Source: Verrucomicrobiota bacterium
GTDB taxonomy: Bacteria > Verrucomicrobiota > Verrucomicrobiia > Chthoniobacterales > SZAS-18
Direction: 5' to 3'
Assembly (NCBI GenBank): GCA_018240025.1
Contig: JAFEGM010000032.1
Location: forward strand, 129,618-193,617
DNA: 64,000 nucleotides
Position 1 is the first letter of the stretch; each line of letters opens with the position of its first letter. Positions 26,730 to 35,204 of the stretch are shown one piece after another. The translations under genes and the position numbers were made by a program. The notes under the pieces were generated by a model. It was not told the origin of the DNA. It saw nothing but the letters and a program-made list of their open reading frames with translations, and did not search any database.

Positions 26730-26748
26730 GCACTCGGAGAGTGCGGAC
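26730..26748 (+). promoter_or_regulatory. Start-proximal palindrome, copy C (uvrB leader)
   Basis: CCGCACTCGGAGAGTGCGG, a perfect 8-bp stem with a three-base centre, ending 25 bp before the uvrB ATG. It is followed by ACTACGCTCCCG and the sequence CCTTCCCC directly before ATG; the same CCTTCCCC-ATG follows copy D. Confidence 0.6.
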
Positions 26749-26773
26749 TACGCTCCCGTCTCCAGCCTTCCCC

Positions 26774-29062
26774 ATGTCCTTCCAACTTTCCGGCACCATG
26801 ACTCCGCGCGGCGACCAGGCGCGGGCGATCGAGCAGCTCACGCGGTCGTTGCGGGCGGGGAACCGGCACCAGACGCTGCTGGGGGTGACGGGGTCGGGGA
26901 AGACGTTCACGGCGGCGAACGTAATCGCGCAGATCAACCGGCCGACGCTGGTGATGTCGCACAACAAGACGCTGGCGGCGCAGTTGTACTCGGAGTTCAA
27001 GCAGTTCTTCCCGGACAACGCGGTCGAGTACTTCGTCAGCTACTTCGACTACTACCAGCCGGAGGCCTACATCCCGCGCTCGGACACCTACATCGAGAAG
27101 GACTCGTCGGTAAACGAGGAGATCGAGCGGCTGCGGCTCTCGGCCACGAGTTCGCTGCTCTCGCGCAGCGACGTGCTGGTGGTGGCGAGCGTGAGCTGCA
27201 TCTACGGACTCGGCTCGCCGGACGACTACCGGGCGATGCTGCTCAGTCTCTCGCAGGGTCAGCAATTGACCCGCGAGCGGCTGCTCGGGCGGCTGGTCGA
27301 CATGCTCTACGAGCGCAATGACATCGCCTTCGGCCGCGGGCGCTTCCGGGTGCGGGGCGATGTGGTCGAGGTGCAGCCGGGCAATCTCGACGACACGGCC
27401 TTCCGCATCGAGTTCTTCGGCGACGAGATCGAGCGGCTGAGCGTCTTCGATCCGCTCACGGGCAACGTGGAAAAGATCCTGCCGATGCTCTCGCTCTACC
27501 CGGCGAAGCAGTTCGTCACGCCGGCCGACAAGATGCGCGTGGCGCTGGGTAGCATCCGCGAGGAACTCGACTTGCGCGTGGGGCAGTTCGAGCGCGAGGG
27601 CAAGCTGCTGGAGGCGCAGCGCATCAAGCTGCGCACGGAGCACGACCTCGAGTTGCTGCAGGAGATGGGATTCTGCAGTGGGATCGAGAACTACACGCGG
27701 CACCTGACCGGACGGCCGCCGGGCGAGGCGCCGTACACGCTGCTCGACTTCTTCCCGGACGACTTCCTGCTCGTGGTGGACGAGTCGCACGCCACCATCC
27801 CGCAGATCGGCGGCATGTACGAGGGCGACAAATCGCGCAAGACCGTGCTCGTCGACTACGGCTTCCGCCTGCCCAGCGCGCTCGACAACCGGCCGCTGCG
27901 CTTCGAGGAATTCATGAAGCGGCCGGGGCAGATCGTGTACATCAGCGCCACGCCGGCGGAGTTCGAATTGGCCAACAGCGTGGTCGGGAACACGACCTGG
28001 ATCCCGCATCGGCGCGCGGCCGAGGGGCGGATCGGCGACGGCGAGGAGGTGCCGGCGCGGCTGCCGGGCTTCCCCGCCGCGGCCGGCGCGGAGCCGCTGC
28101 CGGCGGCGTCGTTGCCGCCCAAGCTGCGCATTCGACGGCCGGGCCAGGAGTCGGCGGAGAGCGAGGCGACCACCGAGCCAACCGTGCCGGCGCCGGACAC
28201 GACCGACGTGACCACGCCGGGCGCGCCGCTCGTCTTCGAGCAGATCATTCGCCCGACCGGCCTGCTCGATCCGCGCATTCACGTCCGGCCGCTGAAGGGA
28301 CAGATCGACGAGACCATCGAGCTCTGCCGCAAACGCGTGGAGGACGGCGAGCGGGTGCTCGTGACCACTCTGACCAAGCGCACGGCCGAGGATCTGACCG
28401 ACTACCTGCGCGATGTCGGGCTGAAGGTGCGGTATCTGCACAGCGACATCGATGCGATCGAGCGGGTGGAGATCCTGCGCGCGCTGCGGGCGGCCGAGTT
28501 CGACATCCTCGTCGGCATCAACCTGCTGCGCGAAGGTCTGGATCTGCCGGAGGTTTCGCTCGTCTGCATTCTCGATGCGGACAAGGAGGGCTATCTGCGC
28601 TCGCAGACCTCGCTCATCCAGACGGCCGGTCGCGCGGCCCGGCATGTGAACGGCGAGGTCTATCTGTTCGCTGACAATGTGACCGGCTCGATGCGGGCGT
28701 TGATCGAGGTGAGCGACTACCGGCGGCGTCGGCAGGAGCGCTACAACGAGCAGCACGGCATCACCCCGCAGAGCGTGCGTCGGGCCGTGCAGGAGAGCCT
28801 GCATTTCGCGCTCAAGGGCCGGCAGGTCGCGGAGAGCGTGATCAAGGAGGGCGGCGGCGACTTCACCGTGACCGAGCTGTTGCGCGAGCTCGAGCAGGAC
28901 ATGGCGACCGCGGCCGCGAATCTCGAGTACGAGCGGGCGGCGGTGTTGCGCGACCAGATCGCCGAGCTGAAGCGCGGCGCCGGGCTGGAGAAGATCGAGG
29001 GTAAGCCGCAGCCGGTGAAGTATGGGCGGGGGCTGAAGCGGGGGAGAACGAAGAGAGCCTAA
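26774..29062 (+). CDS. uvrB: Excinuclease ABC subunit B with an extra insertion
   Basis: Damage-recognition helicase of nucleotide excision repair, 762 residues compared with the usual 660-700. Visible motifs: Walker A LLGVTGSGKTFT; the beta-hairpin YFVSYFDYYQPEAYIP; motif II VVDESHATIPQIGGMY; SATPAEFEL; VTTLTKRTAEDL; INLLREGLDLPEV; QTAGRAAR; and a C-terminal UVR segment (about 700-740). Between SATPAEFELANS and EQIIRPTGLLDP, which are nearly adjacent in typical UvrB, sit about 85 extra residues (27980-28235) rich in Pro, Ala and Glu. The ATG at 26774 fits the family N-terminus; the frame is open upstream, but that part is repeat DNA. uvrA and uvrC are not in the window. Confidence 0.96.
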   Translation: MSFQLSGTMTPRGDQARAIEQLTRSLRAGNRHQTLLGVTGSGKTFTAANVIAQINRPTLVMSHNKTLAAQLYSEFKQFFPDNAVEYFVSYFDYYQPEAYIPRSDTYIEKDSSVNEEIERLRLSATSSLLSRSDVLVVASVSCIYGLGSPDDYRAMLLSLSQGQQLTRERLLGRLVDMLYERNDIAFGRGRFRVRGDVVEVQPGNLDDTAFRIEFFGDEIERLSVFDPLTGNVEKILPMLSLYPAKQFVTPADKMRVALGSIREELDLRVGQFEREGKLLEAQRIKLRTEHDLELLQEMGFCSGIENYTRHLTGRPPGEAPYTLLDFFPDDFLLVVDESHATIPQIGGMYEGDKSRKTVLVDYGFRLPSALDNRPLRFEEFMKRPGQIVYISATPAEFELANSVVGNTTWIPHRRAAEGRIGDGEEVPARLPGFPAAAGAEPLPAASLPPKLRIRRPGQESAESEATTEPTVPAPDTTDVTTPGAPLVFEQIIRPTGLLDPRIHVRPLKGQIDETIELCRKRVEDGERVLVTTLTKRTAEDLTDYLRDVGLKVRYLHSDIDAIERVEILRALRAAEFDILVGINLLREGLDLPEVSLVCILDADKEGYLRSQTSLIQTAGRAARHVNGEVYLFADNVTGSMRALIEVSDYRRRRQERYNEQHGITPQSVRRAVQESLHFALKGRQVAESVIKEGGGDFTVTELLRELEQDMATAAANLEYERAAVLRDQIAELKRGAGLEKIEGKPQPVKYGRGLKRGRTKRA

Positions 29063-29068
29063 ACGGCA

Positions 29069-29409
29069 AGGATCAAGAATCAGGAGCCAGGAATCAAAGA
29101 AGGGACAAGGGGCAAGGGGAAAGGAAGGGAGGGCGCGCAGCGGCTTTGGAGTGCGGCAGGAAGCGGCGAGCTTCGAGCGAGCCGCGCCCTGCCGCTTTCG
29201 CGGATCGAGTTCGGCGGGCGGTCAGCGCGTCCTGATCGATGAGGCAGCGTTTCGGGATTGGGGCTCCGCGGAATGCGGGTTGGCCGCATTTTGCGCTGCC
29301 CGCGCCCGAATCGCGCCGGAGTTCATCCTTTCCCCTTGGCCCTTGTCCCTTCCTTGATTCTTGGCTCTCGGCTCTTGGCTCTTGGCTCTTGGCTCTTGAA
29401 TTCTCCTGC
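29069..29409. repeat. Inverted 7-bp repeat arrays flanking a GC-rich hairpin unit
   Basis: Left array 29069-29131 reads cleanly in heptamers: AGGATCA, AGAATCA, GGAGCCA, GGAATCA, AAGAAGG, GACAAGG, GGCAAGG, GGAAAGG. Right array 29332-29409 reads CCCCTTG, GCCCTTG, TCCCTTC, CTTGATT, CTTGGCT, CTCGGCT, then CTTGGCT three times and CTTGAAT, the complementary pattern. Between them lies the third GC-rich hairpin unit (29149-29200) and about 130 bp of unique sequence. It fills the convergent gap between uvrB and the glycosidase gene. Confidence 0.85.
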
Positions 29410-29450
29410 GTCGGTTTGAGCTCCCCGCTTCCAAACCGCGCCAGAGCCTT

Positions 29451-29565
29451 CCTTACTCCTTGGCTCCTGGACCTTTCTTGATGCTTGACTCTTGAATCTT
29501 GGAGCTTCCCTCCGGGCTGTCGGAACTTCCCTCCGGGCTTCCCTCCTGCCTCTTGGATCTTTCGG
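29451..29565. repeat. 7-bp repeat array overlapping the 3' end of the glycosidase gene
   Basis: On the plus strand it reads CTTACTC, CTTGGCT, CCTGGAC, CTTTCTT, GATGCTT, GACTCTT, GAATCTT, GGAGCTT, CCCTCCG, GGCTGTC, GGAACTT, CCCTCCG, GGCTTCC, CTCCTGC, CTCTTGG. It spans the last 38 codons and the stop of the glycosidase gene, so three heptamers encode seven residues and produce a seven-residue protein period. Confidence 0.8.
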
Positions 29566-30559
29566 CCGCTCCGCTTCCCCACGCTCGCCCCAGCACCTCG
29601 ATCATCTCCGGATCCCGCATGTCGAAATTCTCCGGGTGCTCGCGGCCAGGGATGTCGGCGAAGAACTTCCACCAGAACATGCCTGCCAGCTCCGGAAACG
29701 CGGGGCCTTCGAGGCGAAGGGCGGTTTCGACGCAGCGGCGTCGGATCTCGTCCGCCTGCGGGCCGCCGCTGGCGTAGTCCCACGGCTGGCGGGCGGCCTC
29801 GCTGCTTCGGTTGTAGCCGATCTCGGTGAAGATCACGCGCTTGCCGCGGGCCCGGGCGTAGGCGCCGAGGCGGGCATTGAACTCGCGCCAGCTGCGGTCG
29901 ATCTCGGCCTGCGGCGCGCCGTCGGACTTCGCCAGCGGCGGGTAGGCGCCGATGGCGATGTAGTCGAGCGCGTCCCAGAACGGGATGCGTTCGTAGTCCG
30001 ACCAGTTGGCGTGATAGACCACCTTGCCGCGGTAGACGGCGCGGACGCTGGCGATGATGCGCCGCCAGTCGCGCTCGTAGTAATGCATGTGGTCGTACTC
30101 GTGACCGATGCTGAACATGGCTGCGCCGCCTTCCTCCGCCAGCCGCGCCAGGCCGACGGTCCATTCCTCATACTGGGCGAAGAACCGCTCCCACGCCTCG
30201 CCGGGCGGGAACCAGATGGCGCCGCGCCATTTGAACTTCGTGCCCCAGTAGGCCAGGTGCGGAATGAGGAGCAGCTTCATCCCGCGCTCCCTGGCCATGG
30301 CCATCGCGCGGAGCAGATGCGTCTGCTCCTCGATCGGCCGCCAGCGCACGCCGCCGGATTCCTGGACCTGCGCGTAGGGATGGATGGCGACCCAGTTCAC
30401 GCCGAGCGCCTTGAGTCGGTCGAGCGCCGCGCCGAATTCCGGCCGGCCCCACTCGATGCCGTAGGTCTGGCAGGAGACCGTCATCCCCCGCATGAATGGC
30501 TCCTCCGCGCCGCGCAGGAGACCGGCCCAGAGCAGAAGGAGAACGAGAGCGAGCCGCAC
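29453..30559 (-). CDS. Exported GH113-like glycoside hydrolase with repeat-derived tail
   Basis: Exported protein of 368 residues. The signal peptide (MRLALVLLLLWAGLLRG) is followed by a TIM-barrel domain matching GH113-type beta-mannanases: MRGMTVSCQTYGIEWG at the N-terminus, KALGVNWVAIHPYAQ, the likely acid/base Glu in FSIGHEYDHMH (GHE in place of the common GNE), and the likely nucleophile Glu in VIFTEIGYNRSS. The last 35 or so residues are low-complexity (GSPEGSS, DSPEGSS, KIQESSI, KKGPGAKE) and are encoded by heptamer-repeat DNA that continues from the downstream spacer, so the natural end of the enzyme is probably near WGSGAAE. Substrate inferred only from family. Confidence 0.8.
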   Translation of the reverse strand: MRLALVLLLLWAGLLRGAEEPFMRGMTVSCQTYGIEWGRPEFGAALDRLKALGVNWVAIHPYAQVQESGGVRWRPIEEQTHLLRAMAMARERGMKLLLIPHLAYWGTKFKWRGAIWFPPGEAWERFFAQYEEWTVGLARLAEEGGAAMFSIGHEYDHMHYYERDWRRIIASVRAVYRGKVVYHANWSDYERIPFWDALDYIAIGAYPPLAKSDGAPQAEIDRSWREFNARLGAYARARGKRVIFTEIGYNRSSEAARQPWDYASGGPQADEIRRRCVETALRLEGPAFPELAGMFWWKFFADIPGREHPENFDMRDPEMIEVLGRAWGSGAAERSKRQEGSPEGSSDSPEGSSKIQESSIKKGPGAKE

Positions 30560-30593
30560 AGGCGGAGGTTAGCGGAGGCGGGGGTGGGGCGAA

Positions 30594-30713
30594 AGGTGAG
30601 AGGTGAGAGGTGAGTGGTGAGTGGTGAGTGGTAAGTGGTGAGTGGTGAGTGGTGAGAAGTGAGAGGTGAGAGGTGAGAGGTGAGAGGTGAGAGGTGAGAG
30701 GTGAGAGGTGAGC
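30594..30713. repeat. Array of about 17 heptamers (GGTGAGA/GGTGAGT)
   Basis: GGTGAGA and GGTGAGT units alternate in blocks, with single-base variants GGTAAGT and AGTGAGA, over about 120 bp. It is the most regular of the heptamer arrays. It lies upstream of the glycosidase start (34 bp from the ATG) and downstream of the M12 peptidase gene, both on the minus strand. Confidence 0.92.
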
Positions 30714-30804
30714 AAAGGTAAGGGCACCGAGAGCTCGAAGGCCCGAGCCGAGTACGCGGCGTCGCCGCACATCGTGCCTGAGCTGCCCAGATGCGAGACG
30801 TCCC

Positions 30805-30845
30805 AAAAAAAGAGCGGCAGGCGCGCCGAAGCCCGCCTGCCGCTC
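30805..30845 (-). terminator. Rho-independent terminator of the M12 peptidase gene
   Basis: On the minus strand GAGCGGCAGGCG pairs perfectly with CGCCTGCCGCTC around a GGCTTCGGCG loop, followed by seven T residues. It lies about 60 bp after the M12 peptidase stop codon. The strongest terminator in the window. Confidence 0.88.
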
Positions 30846-30853
30846 GTGGCATT

Positions 30854-30886
30854 CTATCGCCTATGGCCTATCGCCTATCGCCTATT
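30854..30886. repeat. Short heptamer run (TATCGCC family)
   Basis: CTATCGC, CTATGGC, CTATCGC, CTATCGC, CTATTGA: five units of seven bases between the M12 stop codon and its terminator. Confidence 0.75.
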
Positions 30887-30905
30887 GATCCGGCTTCCAG
30901 CCGGA

Positions 30906-33900
30906 TCACGGCGTGCTGACCTGCAGACGCAGGAAGCGGCGCGCGCCGGTAACGGGGTCGACCGGCTGGGTGTCGCGCACTTCGACGTTGAAGGTCGGAG
31001 CCGTGCCGGTCTCGCTGACGAAGCCGGGGCCGCTCGTGGTCGCGCCGCCGGAGCTGGTGGCGATGGTCGTCCACGTCTGCAGGTCGGGCGAAGACTGCAC
31101 CACATAAGTCAGGTCCGTCGCGACGCTGGAGCGATTGAACGTGATGTAGACGTAGGGCACGCCGGCATAGGACTTGATGGCCGCGGTCGGCAGCAGATTG
31201 GCACTTGGCGCGACCGGGCTCAGCCCGAGCGCGTAGGCCAGCAGGTTGAAGACGCCGTCGCCGTTCGGATCGGCCGTGACGGCGGCATTGCCTCCGCTCA
31301 GGCCGAAGCTGCTGAGGTAGTTCGAGGCCGAGGTACGCACGGCCAGCGAGAACGTCTGGTCGGCGTTGCCGCCCGTATTGCTCGCCCGGACCGTGATGTT
31401 CGGGAAGGAACCTGTGCCAGCCGAGGTCGGCGTGCCCGAGAGCAGGCCGCCGGAGGTCAGCGTGATGCCGTTCGGCAGCGTGCCGGCGAAGACCGAGAAG
31501 GTCGGCGCGGGCGAGCCCGTGGCGGTGAACGTGTGGCTGTAGGCCGTGCCGACCGTCAGCGGCGAAGGCGGTGTGGCGCTGGTGATGATCGGCGCGGCCG
31601 AGCAGGTGGTGCAGGTGCGCGAGCTGGTGATCAGCTGGATCGTGTCGATGCGCCAAACCGTCCCCGTGGGAACGACCGAACTGTCGGTCGCCAGGCGCCA
31701 GCGCAGCTGCACGTTCTGTCCACTGGCCGAGGCCGGCAGGTTGGCCAGGGTCGTCGTGTAGGCCGTGTTGGCGCTGCCCGTCCAGGCCGAGCGCCCGGCG
31801 AGCGGATTGCCCGAGCCGCCGGCGATGGTGGCCGTGTATCCGCCCGAGACGAAGCTGCCGCCGGCGGTGACGATGTCGGTGAACGCTCCGCCCGCCACCG
31901 AGATCTCGAGCACGCCGCCGTCGTAGCTGCCGTTGGCATCGGTCTCGAAGACCCAGCGATGCTTGAACTGCACCTGGGCTGCGCCGGCCGGAATGGCCGT
32001 GCTCGGCGAGGTCAGGCTGAGGTCGGCCACGGTCGTGACCGGCGTGGCGAAGACGGCGTTGGGAGCCGTGTCCGGCGTGGTCGTGGAGGTGGTCCAATTC
32101 GTGATCGTGCCCGAGGCCACCGCCGAGACCCAGCCGCTGGGCAGCGCGGGCGCCGTCACGCTGTCGAAGTTCTGCAGCGTGGTGGTGGTCTGCTGGACGG
32201 CGCCGAGGGTGATCACATAGGTCACCGTCCCGTAGCTGGTCGCACCGTCCTGCAACTGCACGGACGCGGTGATGGTGCCGCCGCAGGTCCCGGTGGCCTG
32301 GAACATGAAGGGCCGGGAGACCGTCGCGCCGGAACCGATGACGCCGTAGGTCTGCGTGTTGCCGCCGACCGGCGTGACGCCGCCGCTGGTCTGGAGGGTG
32401 CCGACCAACGCTGCCGTGGTCGAGCCGGAGCCGTTGTTGATCACGGGCAGGTCGATGGTCACGATCTCGCCGGGATCGACCGCGCTGTTCGACGGCGCAC
32501 AGCTTTCCGCCGTCGGTGCTCCGGCGGTGCCGGCCACGAGCAGCGGATTGGCCGAAGCCTGCACCGTGGCGACGAAGGTGCGGACCTGGGCGGCGCCGCA
32601 GATGTCGAGCACGGTCACGCGAATGGTCGTGGCCCCGAGCGTGGCCGCTGCGCCGGGCGAGACGCTAACGACGCCGGCGGCATTGACCGAAACCGTGCCG
32701 CCGCCCGGCAGGGTGGTGGGGGTGACCGTCACCGGCGTCGGTGCGAGGTTGCCGTTGGCATCGGCCGGCGCCGCGCTGGGCGTCACCTGGGCGGTATTGC
32801 CGCGGGCCACGCTGACATTGGTGTAAGTGCCGATGGTCGGGGCCGGGTTCGGCTGCACCACGAGATTGACCGTGCCGGTCGTGGTCGAGCCGATGCTATC
32901 GGTCACGATCAGGGTCATCGGATACGTCCGCGTGGTGTAGGTCGTGACGATGCTGCAGTTCGTCTGCGCGGTGAGCGAAATGGTGCCGGCGTTGATGCTG
33001 GCCGTGACCGTGGCGTCGGCTGGGACGTTGGCGAGCGAGACCGAGAGCGGGTTGCCGTTGGCGTCGCTGGCCGTGCCGACGACCTGCGTGACCGCGCTGG
33101 CCGAGCCGCGCTGGACCGTCACGTTGGGCGAGCCGTTGAGCGTCAGCGTCGGCGCCGCGTTGGTGCTGGTGATGGTCAGGTTGGCGTCGTTGAGGTCGAA
33201 GAAGATGTTGCCGACGGCCTCGACCTTGATGCGGCCCTGCGTGGTCGCGACCTGCGCGACGTTCGGGATCGTGACCGAGGCGCTGCCGTTGTTGGGCACA
33301 TTCGAGGCGAGCGTGAAGGGGAAAGTCAGGCCGCCGTCGGTCGAGAGCAGGATGTTGACGTTGGCGCAGTTGATCCCGTTCGCCGTGGTGCCGGCTACGT
33401 TCCAGGTCACGGTCTGCGTGCTGCCGCCCGCGAGAGTGGCAGCGGTGTTCTGAGAGGTGATGGCGAAGGGACCGGCCGCCGCGACCGAGGTCACGGTCAT
33501 CGAACCAACCTCGACGCCGCCGCCGCCGGCGCGGTTGTCACGCACGGTGACGCGGAAGTTCATCGTGCGGCTGGTGGTCGGGAGGAACTCGCCCGTGGCG
33601 AACGTGTTGACCGTCGCCGGCGGCACGTTGGCATTGTTCAGGATGTAGGTGAGCGAGGGGAAGATGCGGGTCGGACTCGGCGAGGGATCGAACGAGCGGA
33701 AGATCGGCGAAGCGCCGTTGTCGCGCGGGTTGGCGGTCGGATCCTGGGCCGCGCCGCGGTCGAACTGCTCCCAGCAATAGGTCAGCGTGTCGTTGTCGGC
33801 ATCGGTCGCGCTGGCGGTGAGTGCGAACGGTGTCTGGCTCGGGATGGTGCGGTTGGTCAGCGCCGCAATCACGGGCACGGAGTTGCCGGTGTTGGTGAGC

Positions 33901-35204
33901 ACGCGGCAGCTGGCCGAGCCGGCCACCAGCGCGGTGATCTCGTTGTAGCTGATGATGTGGAAGTAGTCGTCGCTGTTCGCCGCCAGATCCTGCGGGCTGC
34001 AGATGCCCGCGTAGGCCATGATGGTCGTACCGCTGCCGGGCTCGTAGGCGGTGGTGGCGTTGCGATTGCCGCCCGAGCACGAGCCGGTGGTGCCGTTGAA
34101 CGGATGGTTGCCGCCGAACTGGTGACCCATCTCGTGCGCCACGTAGTCGATGTCATAGGGATCCTGCGTCGGATTCGAGCGTCCGGTCACGCCGCGCGCC
34201 TTCGAGCCGGTCGCGCAGACGACGCCGAGGCTGGCGACGCCGCCGCCGCCGGTACTGAAGACGTGGCCGATGTCGTAGTTGGCGTTGCCGATGACGGTGT
34301 CGCACTTCGTCTGATTCTCGCTCAACAGCGTGGTGCCGCTGCCGTTCGTGTACCCGTCCGTCGCGCTATCTGTGAAGATGAGAGAGTCGGTGTTGTTGAC
34401 CAGCACGAGGCGGACGGCCACATCGCGCTCGTAGACGGCGCTGACGCGGTTGACCGTGGTGATCATGGAAGCCAGCGCCTGCAGCACCGTGCCCGGATTG
34501 GTCCCGGAGACCGCGGCCGTGTATTCGGCGGTGGCGCCGACGGCCAGACGGTAGGTCCGCAGCTGCGTGCCGGTGGCGTTCGGTGTCGGCGTGGAAGTGC
34601 CTTCGAGGATGGCGCGATCGACCTTCCGCTCGTGCACCAGGCAGGTCCAATCCCGGTTGGCGGTGAAGTTGCGCTTGTAATACGAGATGTAGGTCGAGGT
34701 GTCGTCGCTCCAATAGGGGTCGATGTAGTACTGCCCGCGGGCGGAGAGCACGATGGCGCGGAAGCCCTTCGTGGTGACGTCGATGCGGGCCGTCGCCGTG
34801 CCGTCATCGATCCCCTGAGCCACGTAAGTCTTGAACTGCGGATACTTCTCCGCCAGTTCGCTCTCCATGATGGGCGACTCCATCACCCAGAAGCGGCTGC
34901 TGCCGCCGTAGGGCTGCGGGAGGACGATCTCCACGCCCAACGTCTGCATGGGCCCGGTGAACTCGCGCGGCGCGGCGCGCAGCACCGCGTTCATCCCGGC
35001 GAGGTCGAGCTGCACCGTTCGATAAACCTGCGGCACGATGTCGCGCTTGGCGGTGGCCGCGCGCTCGGGCGTGAGACGCGCCAACATCTCCGCCTCGTTC
35101 ACATCCTTCCAAAGCGCGCCGGGTTTTTGCGCGGAAGCGAGTGGGACAAGGAAGAGACTGGCGACGAGTGCGGCCAGCAAGCCGGGGGGACGGAGGAAGA
35201 CCAT
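30906..35204 (-). CDS. Secreted M12-type (reprolysin-like) metallopeptidase
   Basis: Exported zinc endopeptidase of 1432 residues when started at MVFLRPPGLLAALVA (35202-35204); an in-frame ATG 11 codons earlier is less likely. A signal peptide and about 180-residue propeptide precede the catalytic domain, with the zinc motif HEMGHQFGGNH (about 357-367) and a Met-turn candidate in GTTIMAYAGIC. Downstream is a long tail of immunoglobulin-like modules: a CARDB-like module of the same type as in the subtilase (SNSAVDPGEIVTIDLPVINNG), a jelly-roll-like segment (about 1090-1210), a 'putative Ig' module (PPSPLTVGTAYSHTFTATG), and a C-terminal module with SSPDLQTWTTIA and RRFLRLQV that recurs in two other secreted proteins here. 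It is monocistronic, with a strong terminator. Confidence 0.9.
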   Translation of the reverse strand: MVFLRPPGLLAALVASLFLVPLASAQKPGALWKDVNEAEMLARLTPERAATAKRDIVPQVYRTVQLDLAGMNAVLRAAPREFTGPMQTLGVEIVLPQPYGGSSRFWVMESPIMESELAEKYPQFKTYVAQGIDDGTATARIDVTTKGFRAIVLSARGQYYIDPYWSDDTSTYISYYKRNFTANRDWTCLVHERKVDRAILEGTSTPTPNATGTQLRTYRLAVGATAEYTAAVSGTNPGTVLQALASMITTVNRVSAVYERDVAVRLVLVNNTDSLIFTDSATDGYTNGSGTTLLSENQTKCDTVIGNANYDIGHVFSTGGGGVASLGVVCATGSKARGVTGRSNPTQDPYDIDYVAHEMGHQFGGNHPFNGTTGSCSGGNRNATTAYEPGSGTTIMAYAGICSPQDLAANSDDYFHIISYNEITALVAGSASCRVLTNTGNSVPVIAALTNRTIPSQTPFALTASATDADNDTLTYCWEQFDRGAAQDPTANPRDNGASPIFRSFDPSPSPTRIFPSLTYILNNANVPPATVNTFATGEFLPTTSRTMNFRVTVRDNRAGGGGVEVGSMTVTSVAAAGPFAITSQNTAATLAGGSTQTVTWNVAGTTANGINCANVNILLSTDGGLTFPFTLASNVPNNGSASVTIPNVAQVATTQGRIKVEAVGNIFFDLNDANLTITSTNAAPTLTLNGSPNVTVQRGSASAVTQVVGTASDANGNPLSVSLANVPADATVTASINAGTISLTAQTNCSIVTTYTTRTYPMTLIVTDSIGSTTTGTVNLVVQPNPAPTIGTYTNVSVARGNTAQVTPSAAPADANGNLAPTPVTVTPTTLPGGGTVSVNAAGVVSVSPGAAATLGATTIRVTVLDICGAAQVRTFVATVQASANPLLVAGTAGAPTAESCAPSNSAVDPGEIVTIDLPVINNGSGSTTAALVGTLQTSGGVTPVGGNTQTYGVIGSGATVSRPFMFQATGTCGGTITASVQLQDGATSYGTVTYVITLGAVQQTTTTLQNFDSVTAPALPSGWVSAVASGTITNWTTSTTTPDTAPNAVFATPVTTVADLSLTSPSTAIPAGAAQVQFKHRWVFETDANGSYDGGVLEISVAGGAFTDIVTAGGSFVSGGYTATIAGGSGNPLAGRSAWTGSANTAYTTTLANLPASASGQNVQLRWRLATDSSVVPTGTVWRIDTIQLITSSRTCTTCSAAPIITSATPPSPLTVGTAYSHTFTATGSPAPTFSVFAGTLPNGITLTSGGLLSGTPTSAGTGSFPNITVRASNTGGNADQTFSLAVRTSASNYLSSFGLSGGNAAVTADPNGDGVFNLLAYALGLSPVAPSANLLPTAAIKSYAGVPYVYITFNRSSVATDLTYVVQSSPDLQTWTTIATSSGGATTSGPGFVSETGTAPTFNVEVRDTQPVDPVTGARRFLRLQVSTP

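Noticed and set aside
30594-30713. CRISPR or minisatellite of a coding gene
   Set aside because: Seven-base units are far too short for CRISPR, and no frame is convincingly coding across them.
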